A stretch of DNA of 64,000 nucleotides from Gemmatimonadales bacterium (GCA_019038745.1 JAHOYV010000046.1:1-64000); one strand, 5' to 3'. Shown: positions 42,607 to 51,455, numbered from the stretch's first letter. The notes: a model not told the origin generated them from the sequence alone. A program made the numbers and translations.

Positions 42607-44327
42607 TGATGAGCCGAATCTCTCGTGTTTGTCTCTTGCTGACAGGGCTGGCGTGTTTGGCCTGGTTGATCCCAGCCGTCCAGGTCGGAAGCGCCCGGGC
42701 GGATGTCGTGAACACCCGCCACAACCTCTCGGTCAGTGGTCCGGGTACGGTGAAGGCCCTTGAGGAGACCCGAGTCTGCGTTTTTTGTCACACGCCACAC
42801 TCGGCTTCGACCGAGGCCCAGCTCTGGAATCGCAACTCTTCGGCCGCCGGCTACACACCCTACACCTCCTCCACCCTGGACGCCCTTGCCGGCCAACCAA
42901 CCGGATCCTCTCGATTGTGTCTGGGTTGCCACGATGGAACCATCGCCCTGGGATCGGTGATCAGCGAATCGACGGTAATCACCATGGCCGGCGGAGTAAC
43001 GGTGATGCCGGACGGTGACACCAATCTGAACGTCGACCTGCACGACGACCATCCGTTTTCCTTCCTCTATGACGCCGCCTTGGCTGCCTCCGACGGCCAA
43101 CTCATCGACCCGGCCGTCCTTCCGGCCGAAACCGTCCTGGACCCCTCCGGCGAAATCCAGTGCACCACTTGTCACGATCCGCACGACGACGCAAACGGCT
43201 TCTTCCTGGTGTTGCCGGGGGACGACGCCGGCCTCTGCGAAGCCTGCCACAGTCCCGACCAGTGGGCTTCGGCATCCCACAACACTCCACTGCTCCGTAA
43301 AATCCATTCCCCAGCCGCCACCGCGACGGCAACCGACTCCGCACACGACAAGGGCATACCATCGACCAACAGCTGTCTGAACTGTCACGACGCTCACGGC
43401 GGCGACGGCGGTGCTCGTCTGTTGGCCTTCGCCCGGGAAGAAGAAGGGTGCATTGTCTGCCACGGAGTCACCGGGCCCGCTTCGGACATCGAATCGGAAC
43501 TGGGAAAGTTCTCCGCCCACCCGGTGGCGCTGACCGACGGCGTGCACGACCCCAGAGAGGCCCTACCGATAGCTTCGGCCCACGTAGAATGCGTTGACTG
43601 CCACAATCCCCATGCCACCCGCGCCGAGGCAACCAATGCCCCCGACGTACCCGGTGCACTTTCCGGAGTGCGGGGCCTGAACGGGGACAACGTGACGGTC
43701 GAGGAAGCGGCCTACACCTACGAGGTCTGCTACAAATGCCATGCCGGATCCGCTTGGAGACCGGGCCCGGCCACACCGCGCCAGGTGGTGCAATCCAACT
43801 CGATGTTGGAATTCGATCCTGGCAACCCCTCCTTCCACCCGGTGGAGGGACCGGGAAACAACCCCAACGTGCCCAGCCTGTTGCACCCCTACACCGAAAC
43901 CAGCATCATCACCTGTACCGACTGCCACAACAGCAGCGGCGATTCCCCCGCGGGCCTCCACGGATCGGATTTCCCCCACCTGTTGGGCTGGAACTACGAA
44001 ACCGCCCAGGGCACCATCGAAAGCTACGAAGCCTACGAACTTTGTTACCGCTGCCATGACCGGACAACGATATTATCCAACGCCAGCTGGCAATCCCACC
44101 GCAAGCATGTGGTCAACGAGGGCTTCTCCTGCAACTCCTGCCACGATCCACACGGTATCAGCGCCACCCAGGGCGACGAATCAAACCACTCCCGGCTGAT
44201 CAATTTTGATCTGACCTACGTGGAACCCGAAGATGATACCGGTTTGCTGGAATTCGTGGACAACGGGGGATTCGGCACCTGTACCCTGAAGTGCCATGGG
44301 GATAATCATCGCGACAAGAACTGGTAG
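42606..44327 (+). CDS. Dodecahaem c-type cytochrome
   Basis: 573 residues from the ATG at 42606 (one base into the previous stop); a second ATG follows at 42609. Signal peptide of about 35 residues (ending ARADV). Eleven CXXCH motifs (CVFCH, CLGCH, CTTCH, CEACH, CLNCH, CIVCH, CVDCH, CYKCH, CTDCH, CYRCH, CNSCH) and a final CX3CH (CTLKCH) 12 residues from the end. The first third is homologous to the tetrahaem protein at 37157-37825, and the last 40 residues share LINF...NGG...C.x3.CH with the decahaem protein. It is probably the extracellular or terminal cytochrome of the conduit. The gene ends 21 bases from the convergent galE. Confidence 0.93.
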   Translation: MMSRISRVCLLLTGLACLAWLIPAVQVGSARADVVNTRHNLSVSGPGTVKALEETRVCVFCHTPHSASTEAQLWNRNSSAAGYTPYTSSTLDALAGQPTGSSRLCLGCHDGTIALGSVISESTVITMAGGVTVMPDGDTNLNVDLHDDHPFSFLYDAALAASDGQLIDPAVLPAETVLDPSGEIQCTTCHDPHDDANGFFLVLPGDDAGLCEACHSPDQWASASHNTPLLRKIHSPAATATATDSAHDKGIPSTNSCLNCHDAHGGDGGARLLAFAREEEGCIVCHGVTGPASDIESELGKFSAHPVALTDGVHDPREALPIASAHVECVDCHNPHATRAEATNAPDVPGALSGVRGLNGDNVTVEEAAYTYEVCYKCHAGSAWRPGPATPRQVVQSNSMLEFDPGNPSFHPVEGPGNNPNVPSLLHPYTETSIITCTDCHNSSGDSPAGLHGSDFPHLLGWNYETAQGTIESYEAYELCYRCHDRTTILSNASWQSHRKHVVNEGFSCNSCHDPHGISATQGDESNHSRLINFDLTYVEPEDDTGLLEFVDNGGFGTCTLKCHGDNHRDKNW

Positions 44328-44348
44328 CCGCCGGGTCAGTCTTCAGGA

Positions 44349-45371
44349 TCAGTCTTCCGGATAACCATCCGGGTTTTCGGACTGCCAACGCCAGGCATCA
44401 ACACACATCTCGGACAGCCCCTTCTCTGCACGCCAGCCGAGCAAGGAAGCAGCCATGGCTGAATCGGCATAACAAGTAGCAATGTCTCCAGCTCGCCGAT
44501 CGCCAATCCGGTAGGAAATTTCCCGGCCGGAGGCTTCCCTGCCTGCGGCAATCATCTCCAGGACCGAATACCCCTGGCCGGTGCCCAAATTCACGGCCGT
44601 GCAGCCCGGTAATCCAGGCAATTTTTCCAGGGCGACCAGATGTCCCAAGGCGAGATCAACAACGTGGATATAATCACGGACACCCGTTCCATCCGGCGTT
44701 TCGTAATCATCGCCGAAAACAACCACTTCCTCCCTCAAGCCTACGGCCACCTGCATGACGTAGGGCATCAGATTGTTGGGAATGCCATTGGGATCTTCCC
44801 CGATACGTCCACTGGAATGAGCCCCGATGGGGTTGAAATACCTCAGCAACAAACAGCGCCAGCGATCATCGGCAAGACACTGGTCGCGCAGGATCTCCTC
44901 GATGAAATACTTGGTCCGCCCATAGGGGTTTGTCGTCTGCAGAGGAAAATCCTCGGTGATCGGAACACTAGCCGGATCACCGTAAACAGTTGCCGATGAA
45001 GAAAAAACGATGTTCCGGCAATCGTGTTTGTCCATGGCCTTCATGAGTTCGAATGTACCGTGGAGATTATTCTCGTAGTAGCGCAGGGGTATTTCACAGG
45101 ATTCGCCAACGGCTTTCAGGCCGGCGAAGTGGACCACGGCATCGAAAGTGTGTTCCTCGAACACCCTCTCCAAGGCAACCGCATCGCAAAGATCAACCTG
45201 ACGGAACTCCAGGGATCGGCCGACCAACTCCTCGACCCGCCGCAGGCTCTCCTGGCTGGAATTGACCAAATTGTCCACAACGACCACATCGTGCCCGGCT
45301 TTGAGCAATTCCACGCAGGTATGGCTACCGATATAGCCTGCCCCACCGGTTACCAAAATATTCTTTGCCAT
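44349..45371 (-). CDS. galE: UDP-glucose 4-epimerase
   Basis: 340 residues from the ATG at 45371 (AGGAG ten bases upstream); extra residues up to 45428 are not conserved. NAD-binding motif GGAGYIGSH at residues 8-16, catalytic Ser in SSSATVYG, and Tyr-x3-Lys in [10 protein letters not shown]. The C-terminal half has [15 protein letters not shown] and [15 protein letters not shown], which identify GalE specifically among extended short-chain dehydrogenases. It interconverts UDP-glucose and UDP-galactose for surface polysaccharide. Its location between two electron-transfer blocks seems incidental. Confidence 0.95.
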   Translation of the reverse strand: MAKNILVTGGAGYIGSHTCVELLKAGHDVVVVDNLVNSSQESLRRVEELVGRSLEFRQVDLCDAVALERVFEEHTFDAVVHFAGLKAVGESCEIPLRYYENNLHGTFELMKAMDKHDCRNIVFSSSATVYGDPASVPITEDFPLQTTNPYGRTKYFIEEILRDQCLADDRWRCLLLRYFNPIGAHSSGRIGEDPNGIPNNLMPYVMQVAVGLREEVVVFGDDYETPDGTGVRDYIHVVDLALGHLVALEKLPGLPGCTAVNLGTGQGYSVLEMIAAGREASGREISYRIGDRRAGDIATCYADSAMAASLLGWRAEKGLSEMCVDAWRWQSENPDGYPED

Positions 45372-45450
45372 AGCCTTCATTCTCCTGGATTGGGTTTTGG
45401 GCCCGTCCTGATATTTCCTCAACCACATGTTTGGAAGTTCGGCCGATAAT

Positions 45451-45479
45451 ATTATACCGAAAGAGTTGTTGCCTGCAAA
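45451..45479 (-). promoter_or_regulatory. Predicted galE promoter
   Basis: On the minus strand TTTGCA (45479-45474) and a perfect TATAAT (45456-45451) are 17 bases apart. Transcription would start near 45444, about 70 bases before the galE start codon. Confidence 0.5.
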
Positions 45480-45509
45480 TCATGCCTTGATTTCCTATCA
45501 TTCAATATA

Positions 45510-45527
45510 TTAACTTAGTTAAGTTAA
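45510..45527. promoter_or_regulatory. Palindromic operator candidate upstream of the MarR-type gene
   Basis: TTAACTTAGTTAAGTTAA has two perfect 8-bp arms (TTAACTTA and TAAGTTAA) around GT. It lies 18 bases before the ATG at 45546 and overlaps TATATT/TATTAA sequences that could be -10 elements. MarR-family regulators bind palindromes of this size, so autoregulation and control of the adjoining complex are likely. Confidence 0.6.
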
Positions 45528-45545
45528 TAATAAATGAGGTTAACA

Positions 45546-46097
45546 ATGTCTGACGTTTCAGAGATCGACAAAGTTCTACGGGAAAACATCCGAATCATGG
45601 CGCAGGTCATCACGGAAGTTTGCCAGCGCAGCACGCGCAAGCAGGTCAGCCCCTCCACATTGTCCAGGAACCAGTTCTATATCCTGAACATCCTGGGCAC
45701 CAGTGGGGAATTCCTGATCAGCGATCTGGCACGGAGCCTGGACATCAGTCCTGCGGCTGCGAGCAAGAACATTGACCGTTTGGAGCAAATGGAATTCGTT
45801 GAACGCCGAGCCCGACCCGAGGACCGGCGCAGCCTTGAAGTGTGCCTGTTGCCCAAGGGCAAAGCCATCGTGGATGAGTTCAAACTCGTAACAATCGAAA
45901 AACAAGCCCCGCTCCTGGCCCAGTTCTCCGCCGAGGAGAAAGTGGTTCTGCTGGACCTACTGCGGAGAATCGTGAAGTACACCGTGAACGAGGAACACAA
46001 CACCGAATTGATCTGTCTGCAATGCGGTGGAGCCTGTGGTGAAGAATGTGTCGTCAAAGACGGTATGGGGCCATGCGCCTTGCCGCCAAAACAATGA
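45546..46097 (+). CDS. MarR family transcriptional regulator with Cys-rich C-terminal tail
   Basis: 183 residues from the ATG at 45546 (GAGG seven bases upstream); the ATG at 45534 lacks a ribosome binding site. The winged helix is typical of MarR: RNQFYILNILGTSGEFLISDLARSLDISPAAASKNIDRLEQMEFVERRARPEDRRSLEV with the DxRxxxx wing. The last 35 residues are unusual: LICLQCGGACGEECVV...GPCALPP has six Cys (CxxC, CxxxC and a later Cys) suited to an iron-sulfur cluster, zinc or thiol switch. As the first gene before a quinol-oxidising complex, it may sense redox state or metal and control that complex. A small hairpin (46110-46130) lies between it and the ferredoxin gene. Confidence 0.85.
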   Translation: MSDVSEIDKVLRENIRIMAQVITEVCQRSTRKQVSPSTLSRNQFYILNILGTSGEFLISDLARSLDISPAAASKNIDRLEQMEFVERRARPEDRRSLEVCLLPKGKAIVDEFKLVTIEKQAPLLAQFSAEEKVVLLDLLRRIVKYTVNEEHNTELICLQCGGACGEECVVKDGMGPCALPPKQ

Positions 46098-46155
46098 CCC
46101 TGCTCCAAATCCGGCGTGAATTCAGCCGGACCAGGAGCGGAACAGGGAGTTGATC

Positions 46156-47085
46156 ATGGTCAGTCGTCGGGATTTCATGAAAATATCGGGAAGTGTGGCC
46201 GGAACTGCCGCCGCGTCCCTGGCCGGAGTACAAACGGCCTGCGCGTCGGGGCATCACCTCGAACCGGACCGGATCGGGGTTTTGACCGACTACACCGAGT
46301 GTATCGGCTGCCGACGTTGTGAATGGGCCTGCGCCCAGGAAAACGGACTGCCCTTCGGAGACCTGGAATCCTGCGATGATCAGAGCGTCTTCCAGGAAAT
46401 GCGACGTCCTGACGAGAGGCAGTATACGGTTGTGAATCGTTACCCGGCTCCCGAGGGTTCGGACAAGCCCCTGGATGTGAAGGTCAATTGCATGCACTGC
46501 GAGCATCCGACTTGCGTCTCGGCCTGCATTGTTGGAGCCCTCAAGAAGGACCCCATGGGGCCGGTGACCTACGATGCCTCGGCCTGCATCGGCTGCCGCT
46601 ACTGCATGGTGGCTTGTCCCTTCCAGATCCCTGCCTACGAGTACCATGATCCTCTGACGCCCAAGGTTCTGAAGTGCACTCTCTGCACCGAACGCACGCT
46701 CGAGGAAAACAAAATGCCGGCCTGCGTTGAGATGTGTCCCAAGGAGGCCCTGACCTTCGGTCGCCGGGAGGATTTGCTGGACTTGGCTCGCGACCGCATC
46801 CGCCGCAATCCCGACCGCTACCTACCCCACATCTTCGGAGAATACGACGGTGGCGGCACTTCTTGGCTCATGATCGCCGACCGTGACTTTACCGAGGTGG
46901 ATTTGCCTGAATTGTCTGACCGCAGCGCAGCGGAAATAACCGAGGGCATTCAACACGGTATTTTCAGGGGTTTTACAGGTCCCCTGATGGTCTTTGGACT
47001 CGTAAGCATCCTGGGCAAATCCATGGGTGACCAGGAAGGTCGACTTGACCAGGAAGGTCAGCGTAAGGAGGGCGACAATGAATAA
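46156..47085 (+). CDS. Tat-exported four-cluster ferredoxin subunit (HybA/HmcB-like)
   Basis: 309 residues from the ATG at 46156 with AGGGAG six bases upstream. Tat signal SRRDFMK at residues 3-9 with a following hydrophobic stretch. Four Cys groups: CIGCRRCEWAC, CMHCEHPTCVSAC, CIGCRYCMVAC and CTLC...CVEMCP, enough for four 4Fe-4S clusters. A C-terminal hydrophobic segment (GPLMVFGLVSILG) could anchor it to the periplasmic face. It passes electrons between the NrfD subunit and the multihaem cytochrome of the same operon. Homologous to the gene at 54066-54977. It overlaps the next gene by eight bases. Confidence 0.93.
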   Translation: MVSRRDFMKISGSVAGTAAASLAGVQTACASGHHLEPDRIGVLTDYTECIGCRRCEWACAQENGLPFGDLESCDDQSVFQEMRRPDERQYTVVNRYPAPEGSDKPLDVKVNCMHCEHPTCVSACIVGALKKDPMGPVTYDASACIGCRYCMVACPFQIPAYEYHDPLTPKVLKCTLCTERTLEENKMPACVEMCPKEALTFGRREDLLDLARDRIRRNPDRYLPHIFGEYDGGGTSWLMIADRDFTEVDLPELSDRSAAEITEGIQHGIFRGFTGPLMVFGLVSILGKSMGDQEGRLDQEGQRKEGDNE

Positions 47086-48373
47086 CCCAATCAACGGCAG
47101 CAGCGCAGGCGCCCTGCCCCTGAATGCCCCCGAGGCAACCGGCCATGGCGACCATGAGGTCTGCCTCCCCCTGGCCGAGCAGGGCCGGGTCCCCTTCATC
47201 ACGCCGGGAGTCATGGTACTCATGGGCTTTGCGGCTATCGGGCTCCTCGTTTTGGCCGCCCGGTTCATCTTCGGCATCGGTGCGGTGACCAACCTGGACA
47301 ACCAGTACCCCTGGGGACTGTGGATCGGCATCGACGTGGCTACCGGAGTGGCCCTGGCCGCCGGTGGATTCACAACCGCCTTCATCGCCCACGTCCTGCA
47401 CCAGAATCGTTACCACGAAATCGTCCGGCCCGCCTTGTTGACGGCGATGCTCGGCTACACTTTCGTGGCCCTGGGTGTGGTCGTGGATCTGGGCCGCTAC
47501 TACAACATTTGGCACGTGCTGGTGCCGAAGTACTGGCAGGGTAATTCAGCCCTCTTCGAAGTGGGTATGTGCGTCTGCATCTACTTGACGGTGCTGTACA
47601 TCGAGTTCCTGCCCATCGTGTGCGAGCGATTCATCGGCCGGATCAACCTGCCGGGCCCCCTTGGAGCATTGAACGGCCCACTGGATAAGATCCTACGCCT
47701 GGCTGATGCAGCCTTGAACAAAACCATCACGTTCTTCATCATCATGGGCGTCGTCCTGTCCTGTGCTCACCAGTCATCGCTGGGTACCCTGATGGTCATC
47801 GCCCCGACCAAGCTACACGCGCTTTGGTACACGCCGATCCTGCCGCTTCAGTTCCTGCTTTCAGCCTTCGCAGTGGGCCTGGCAATGGCCATTTTCGAGT
47901 CGCTGATCGCCTCAAGGTCGTTCAAACGGCCCTTCGAGATGAGCGTTCTGTCGCCGCTGGGACGGATGATTCCCTTCCTGCTGACGATCTATTTCGCAGC
48001 CAAGCTCATTGACCTGGTCAACCGCGGCGTCTTGCCGCTGGCCCTGGAGCCGACCCTCCAGGCAGCGACTTTCTGGATCGAGATCATCGGCGGAGTGCTC
48101 CTGCCCATTTTCATCTTCCTGATCCACGGCTTGCGCCGCCGGCCCGGTTGGCTATTCGCTGCCGCGGCCATGGTGGTCCTGGGCGTGGCCCTGAACAGGG
48201 TCAATGTATTCATCATCGGATATAAACCGTTGTTCGGTGACGGACCCTACGTTCCGGCCATTCCCGAGGTCCTCCTGACCATCGGCTTCATCTCCATCCT
48301 GACCCTGGTCTACCGGGCCTGGGTATTCATCTTCCCGATTCTCCCGGTAGAAGGAGGTCACGACAATGCGTAG
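47078..48373 (+). CDS. NrfD/HybB-type integral membrane quinol-oxidising subunit
   Basis: 431 residues from the ATG at 47078, which has GGAGG seven bases upstream and overlaps the ferredoxin gene. About ten transmembrane helices. NrfD signatures include the segment IGAVTNLDNQYPWGLWIGIDVATGVALAAGGF and, later, VLSCAHQSSLGTLMVIAPTKLHALWYTP, with the conserved His near the quinone site. It resembles HybB/HmcC and the second NrfD at 52831-54069. It would exchange electrons between the menaquinone pool and the ferredoxin subunit. It overlaps the cytochrome gene by eight bases. Confidence 0.93.
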   Translation: MNNPINGSSAGALPLNAPEATGHGDHEVCLPLAEQGRVPFITPGVMVLMGFAAIGLLVLAARFIFGIGAVTNLDNQYPWGLWIGIDVATGVALAAGGFTTAFIAHVLHQNRYHEIVRPALLTAMLGYTFVALGVVVDLGRYYNIWHVLVPKYWQGNSALFEVGMCVCIYLTVLYIEFLPIVCERFIGRINLPGPLGALNGPLDKILRLADAALNKTITFFIIMGVVLSCAHQSSLGTLMVIAPTKLHALWYTPILPLQFLLSAFAVGLAMAIFESLIASRSFKRPFEMSVLSPLGRMIPFLLTIYFAAKLIDLVNRGVLPLALEPTLQAATFWIEIIGGVLLPIFIFLIHGLRRRPGWLFAAAAMVVLGVALNRVNVFIIGYKPLFGDGPYVPAIPEVLLTIGFISILTLVYRAWVFIFPILPVEGGHDNA

Positions 48374-49553
48374 CTTTTCTGCAACAAGACTCATTCTCCT
48401 GATGGTGATGTTGATAATCTTCCTGGTTCCATTGGCCGCATTCGGAGCCGCATCCGGGACAGCGTCCGACCAAGTGGTAGATAAGGATCACCCCCAGGAC
48501 AAGATGCATCAGGAAGAAACCGGTCGGAAATTGCAGTCCTGCCTGGACTGCCACAAGTGCAAACGCCCCACTCGAAAAGACCCCTGTCTGGTGGCTTGCC
48601 CACGCTACGAGAGTCACTTCTTCAGCCAGCAGCAGGTAGAGGAAAGCCCGGAAATCATCATCATCGATCAGCTTTCCGAATTGTACGGGTCCGTTGTCTT
48701 CGCCCACCGCTTACACGCGGAAATGGCCGAGATGGCGGGCGGTTGCGAAACCTGCCACCACTATTCCGAGCAATCCGGGGTCATCCCACCTTGCCGTGAA
48801 TGTCACGATGAAGAGCGTAACGTAGTGGACCTGTCCAAGCCCGCCCTGAAGGGGGCCTACCACCGGCAGTGCATGAATTGCCACTTGGACTGGAGCCATG
48901 AAAACGCCTGCGGCTTCTGCCATGAGCAAGCCACCGACGAGTTGAGTGCAGTCACACCCGACACCACCGATATCGTGGGCATCCCGCATCCGATCATTGC
49001 GGCCACGCCTACCTACACCTACAACACGCCCCACGAGGACGGCCCCATCGTCACCTTCCACCACAATGACCACGTGGATATGTTTGGTCAGAAGTGTGTG
49101 GACTGCCACCGGGGAGACAGTTGCAGTCGCTGCCACGATGCCGATCGAGAAGAGGCGAAGCCGCTGAATCACATCACGAGCTGCTGCTCCTGCCACGGCA
49201 AGCGGGATTGTACGTTCTGCCACAAGGATGAGGCGATGCCCAACTTCGAGCATGGGTTGTCCACCGGGTGGTCGCTGGAGCCGTATCACACGGGCAAGGA
49301 CTGCACCTTGTGCCACGGCAAGCCGGATTCCTTCCGTAAGCCGGAGACCACATGCACTTCCTGCCATATCCACTGGGAGGATGGAGCATTCAACCACGCC
49401 GTTACCGGTTTGACGCTGGACGACGACCATATCGACAGCGATTGCGTGGATTGTCACGTTAAGTTGGAGTTTACGATCACTCCCACTTGTGACAACTGCC
49501 ACGACGAACCCATGCTGCCGGAAAAAATCCCCGGTCGATTGAAACTGCATTGA
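48366..49553 (+). CDS. Thirteen-haem c-type cytochrome of the quinol-oxidising complex
   Basis: 395 residues with a signal anchor (LILLMVMLIIFLVPLAAFGA). Thirteen CXXCH motifs: CLDCH, CETCH, CRECH, CMNCH, CGFCH, CVDCH, CSRCH, CCSCH, CTFCH, CTLCH, CTSCH, CVDCH and CDNCH. The spacing, with FAHRLHAEM, FHHNDHVDMFG and FNHAVTGLTLDDDHIDSDCVDCH, is that of HmcA/cytochrome c3-like repeats. It matches the cytochrome at 51456-52625 motif for motif. It would receive electrons from the ferredoxin subunit in the periplasm. A strong terminator follows at once. Confidence 0.93.
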   Translation: MRSFSATRLILLMVMLIIFLVPLAAFGAASGTASDQVVDKDHPQDKMHQEETGRKLQSCLDCHKCKRPTRKDPCLVACPRYESHFFSQQQVEESPEIIIIDQLSELYGSVVFAHRLHAEMAEMAGGCETCHHYSEQSGVIPPCRECHDEERNVVDLSKPALKGAYHRQCMNCHLDWSHENACGFCHEQATDELSAVTPDTTDIVGIPHPIIAATPTYTYNTPHEDGPIVTFHHNDHVDMFGQKCVDCHRGDSCSRCHDADREEAKPLNHITSCCSCHGKRDCTFCHKDEAMPNFEHGLSTGWSLEPYHTGKDCTLCHGKPDSFRKPETTCTSCHIHWEDGAFNHAVTGLTLDDDHIDSDCVDCHVKLEFTITPTCDNCHDEPMLPEKIPGRLKLH

Positions 49554-49560
49554 TTTAAAC

Positions 49561-49592
49561 GAATGGGCGGGGTCATACGACCCCGCCCATTC
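49561..49592. terminator. Strong bidirectional hairpin terminator
   Basis: GAATGGGCGGGGTC (49561-49574) and GACCCCGCCCATTC (49579-49592) form a perfect 14-bp stem with the 4-base loop ATAC. It lies between convergent genes ending at 49553 and 49612. The U-run is short, but the stem is very GC-rich. Confidence 0.75.
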
Positions 49593-49611
49593 ACATCATA
49601 AATTGTAGTAC

Positions 49612-50586
49612 TTAAAAACCCACTACATACTGAATGACGGCCAAGTCCTCTAGATTGTCCCCGAACTGGTACTCGCAACGAATCTCGGCCCCCTCGCGCA
49701 GAACCCAACCACCACCCAGGCACAGGCGATTCGTTTCAGGGTAGACAGCAGCGGGCGAATAGTTGCCATAGCGGGCAAAGACACTGTACTGCTCGAAACG
49801 ATACAAACCCTGTGCGTAGTATCCCTCGTTAGTCTCCGGGTGGTCGGTGTTCTGGCCGAGTTTATGCGAAATGAATTCTCCCTTGGCGGAGAAAGCCCCC
49901 AATTCGAGCTGTCCATCCACACCCAACAATGACTGAAATTCATCGCCGGCTTCATTGGCAACCGAGGCGTATGAAACGCCTACCTCTACCCTCTCGGTGG
50001 GCAGAAATCCCAAGCGACTCCCGAAGGCCAGGTCGGCCGTTTCGGTCTCGGAATCGAGTCCGTTGGTCACATAGAAAACGGCATTGAACGGACCATTCTC
50101 CAGATAGCTCATCATGCCCAAATCATTCCAACCGTCGTGAGTCCCGGCCACCGCGATTGGCCCGGTTACAAGCTGGCGGTCGATTGAGGGATAGACCAGC
50201 CAGTCAATACCAAACGGAACATCGAACTGGCCAATGATTATGCCGGCGTGCTCAATCGAGGCTTCATTGAAATGGGTCTCAGCGTCGCCGAAGAGACGGA
50301 AATCAATGGTCATGGCGCCGAGTACGAAAGACTCGCCCGCGGGATCATAGCCCATGGCCACACCCAGATCGATGCAATCGTCAATACTCGCCGCGATATC
50401 CACCTCTACTTGTCCCCAAAAAAATCCGGTATCTCCCTCTTCGGAATCATCAACGACAACCTGCTGAAAATCAGCAAATCCACAGACGACCAACTCCGGT
50501 GCATCCTGCGCGACGGCCGAAGCGGTACAAAAACACACAACAAATACAAAGGTCAGAATATCGGTACAGCCTTTGCGATTTCCCAT
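49612..50586 (-). CDS. Porin-like outer-membrane protein
   Basis: 324 residues with a signal peptide (TFVFVVCFCTASAVAQD). The mature protein alternates short hydrophobic strands with acidic loops, as in porins and phosphate-selective porin-like barrels: IIIGQFDVPFGIDWLVYPS (the conserved early strand and turn of many carboxylate/phosphate porins), NAVFYVTNGLD, VEVGVSYASVANE, FSVFARYGNYSP-like segment and a C-terminal strand ending YVVGF with terminal Phe. It is placed between the two quinol-oxidising complexes but on its own minus-strand transcript (AAGGAG nine bases before the ATG). Its role there is unknown; passive solute diffusion is the default. Confidence 0.75.
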   Translation of the reverse strand: MGNRKGCTDILTFVFVVCFCTASAVAQDAPELVVCGFADFQQVVVDDSEEGDTGFFWGQVEVDIAASIDDCIDLGVAMGYDPAGESFVLGAMTIDFRLFGDAETHFNEASIEHAGIIIGQFDVPFGIDWLVYPSIDRQLVTGPIAVAGTHDGWNDLGMMSYLENGPFNAVFYVTNGLDSETETADLAFGSRLGFLPTERVEVGVSYASVANEAGDEFQSLLGVDGQLELGAFSAKGEFISHKLGQNTDHPETNEGYYAQGLYRFEQYSVFARYGNYSPAAVYPETNRLCLGGGWVLREGAEIRCEYQFGDNLEDLAVIQYVVGF

Positions 50587-50971
50587 GATTGGATCTCCTT
50601 GGGCGGATATTTCAACACGTACACATCATGTTGTTTTTCGCCAAAAAGTCACAGGACTTGAGATCATGTTGTTGTTATTGGAGTTTTTTGAGAGGGGTGG
50701 TCCATATTCTGCCTGAAAGGCCGCCCAAAACACTATTCGCGTAATTTCCCTTCCTCCACCACCGCAAGCCGACGAGATGAAACAGCAGGAACTGTACTCT
50801 TGCTACAATACTACCTCTTTACCTAGCAACTGGTTAGGGCGCCTCATGGGAAATTTAAATATTTTAGCCTTATTTTAAACCATTTATTGTGATATCATGC
50901 TATTAATCGAATCTACAACTACCGGGATATTTCTTCAATCCCGGACAAAAAACAGCAAAAGGAAAACCTCC
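50587..50971. other. 385-bp divergent intergenic region
   Basis: It separates the porin-like gene (minus) from the small secreted protein gene (plus). An 11-bp direct repeat, ATCATGTTGTT, occurs at 50625-50635 and 50663-50673, spaced 38 bases, close to the porin-like gene. A TACAAT near 50800 has no good -35. A hairpin CCGGGAT/ATCCCGG (50922-50944, 9-base loop) precedes the GTG start at 50972. The region is AT-rich between 50840 and 50930. Confidence 0.5.
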
Positions 50972-51379
50972 GTGAACAACAATTACAAAATCAAGGGTCT
51001 CCTTTTGGGGTTTACCCTGATTCTGTGCGGGGCTACGGCCAGCGCAGCAATTGAAGACCAGGCTGTAATCGACGGCGGGATCAATCTGGAGGCAATGGTA
51101 GCCAAACATGTCGTCGTTTCGGTTACGAACATCGAAGTTAATCCCGACGGCACCGTAATCAACGGCCAGGTCAAGCGGCACCGTTTCGGGCCTCGTGGCC
51201 CGCTTGATGGAACAGTGGCGTTGGATGTTGTTTCTGCGGACGGTGAAGTTCTACAGCGCGTTTCCGGCAATATTTCCCCGAAGTTCGTCCCCAAGGGAAT
51301 CCGGACTTCGACCTTCAGCATCACAATTCCCAAGAACTATCCGTTGGACGCCGCGTTCAAGCTTAGTTTTGTCGAGTAA
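50972..51379 (+). CDS. Small secreted protein of unknown function
   Basis: 135 residues from the GTG at 50972, with AAGGAAAA upstream; the frame is open back to 50897 but the signal peptide (NNNYKIKGLLLGFTLILCGATASAA) begins here. The mature part of about 105 residues looks like a single beta-sandwich domain (AKHVVVSVTNIEVNPDGTVINGQVKRH, TFSITIPKNYPLDAAFKLSFVE), without Cys, haem motif or lipobox. I do not recognise a family. It lies between the two mirror-image electron-transfer complexes, so a link to them is possible but not shown. A good terminator follows. Confidence 0.72.
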   Translation: MNNNYKIKGLLLGFTLILCGATASAAIEDQAVIDGGINLEAMVAKHVVVSVTNIEVNPDGTVINGQVKRHRFGPRGPLDGTVALDVVSADGEVLQRVSGNISPKFVPKGIRTSTFSITIPKNYPLDAAFKLSFVE

Positions 51380-51398
51380 AACGCTACGTTCCAGAATA

Positions 51399-51436
51399 AA
51401 AAATTGGCGGCCTCCTCATGGTGACCGCCAATTTTT
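51399..51436. terminator. Bidirectional intrinsic terminator
   Basis: AAAAATTGGCGG (51399-51410) pairs with CCGCCAATTTTT (51425-51436), a perfect 12-bp stem with a 14-base loop and T-runs on both strands. It serves the convergent genes ending at 51379 and 51456. Confidence 0.85.
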
Positions 51437-51455
51437 CTAGAACTGAACCAGGGTC

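Noticed and set aside
42558..43547. 329-codon minus-strand open frame opposite the 12-haem cytochrome gene
   Set aside because: It is antisense to a gene with regular CXXCH motifs; the peptide is low-complexity and matches nothing recognisable.
44335..44356. Two copies of TCAGTCTTC between the 12-haem cytochrome gene and galE
   Set aside because: Nine-base repeat, partly inside galE coding sequence; no symmetry and no terminator shape.
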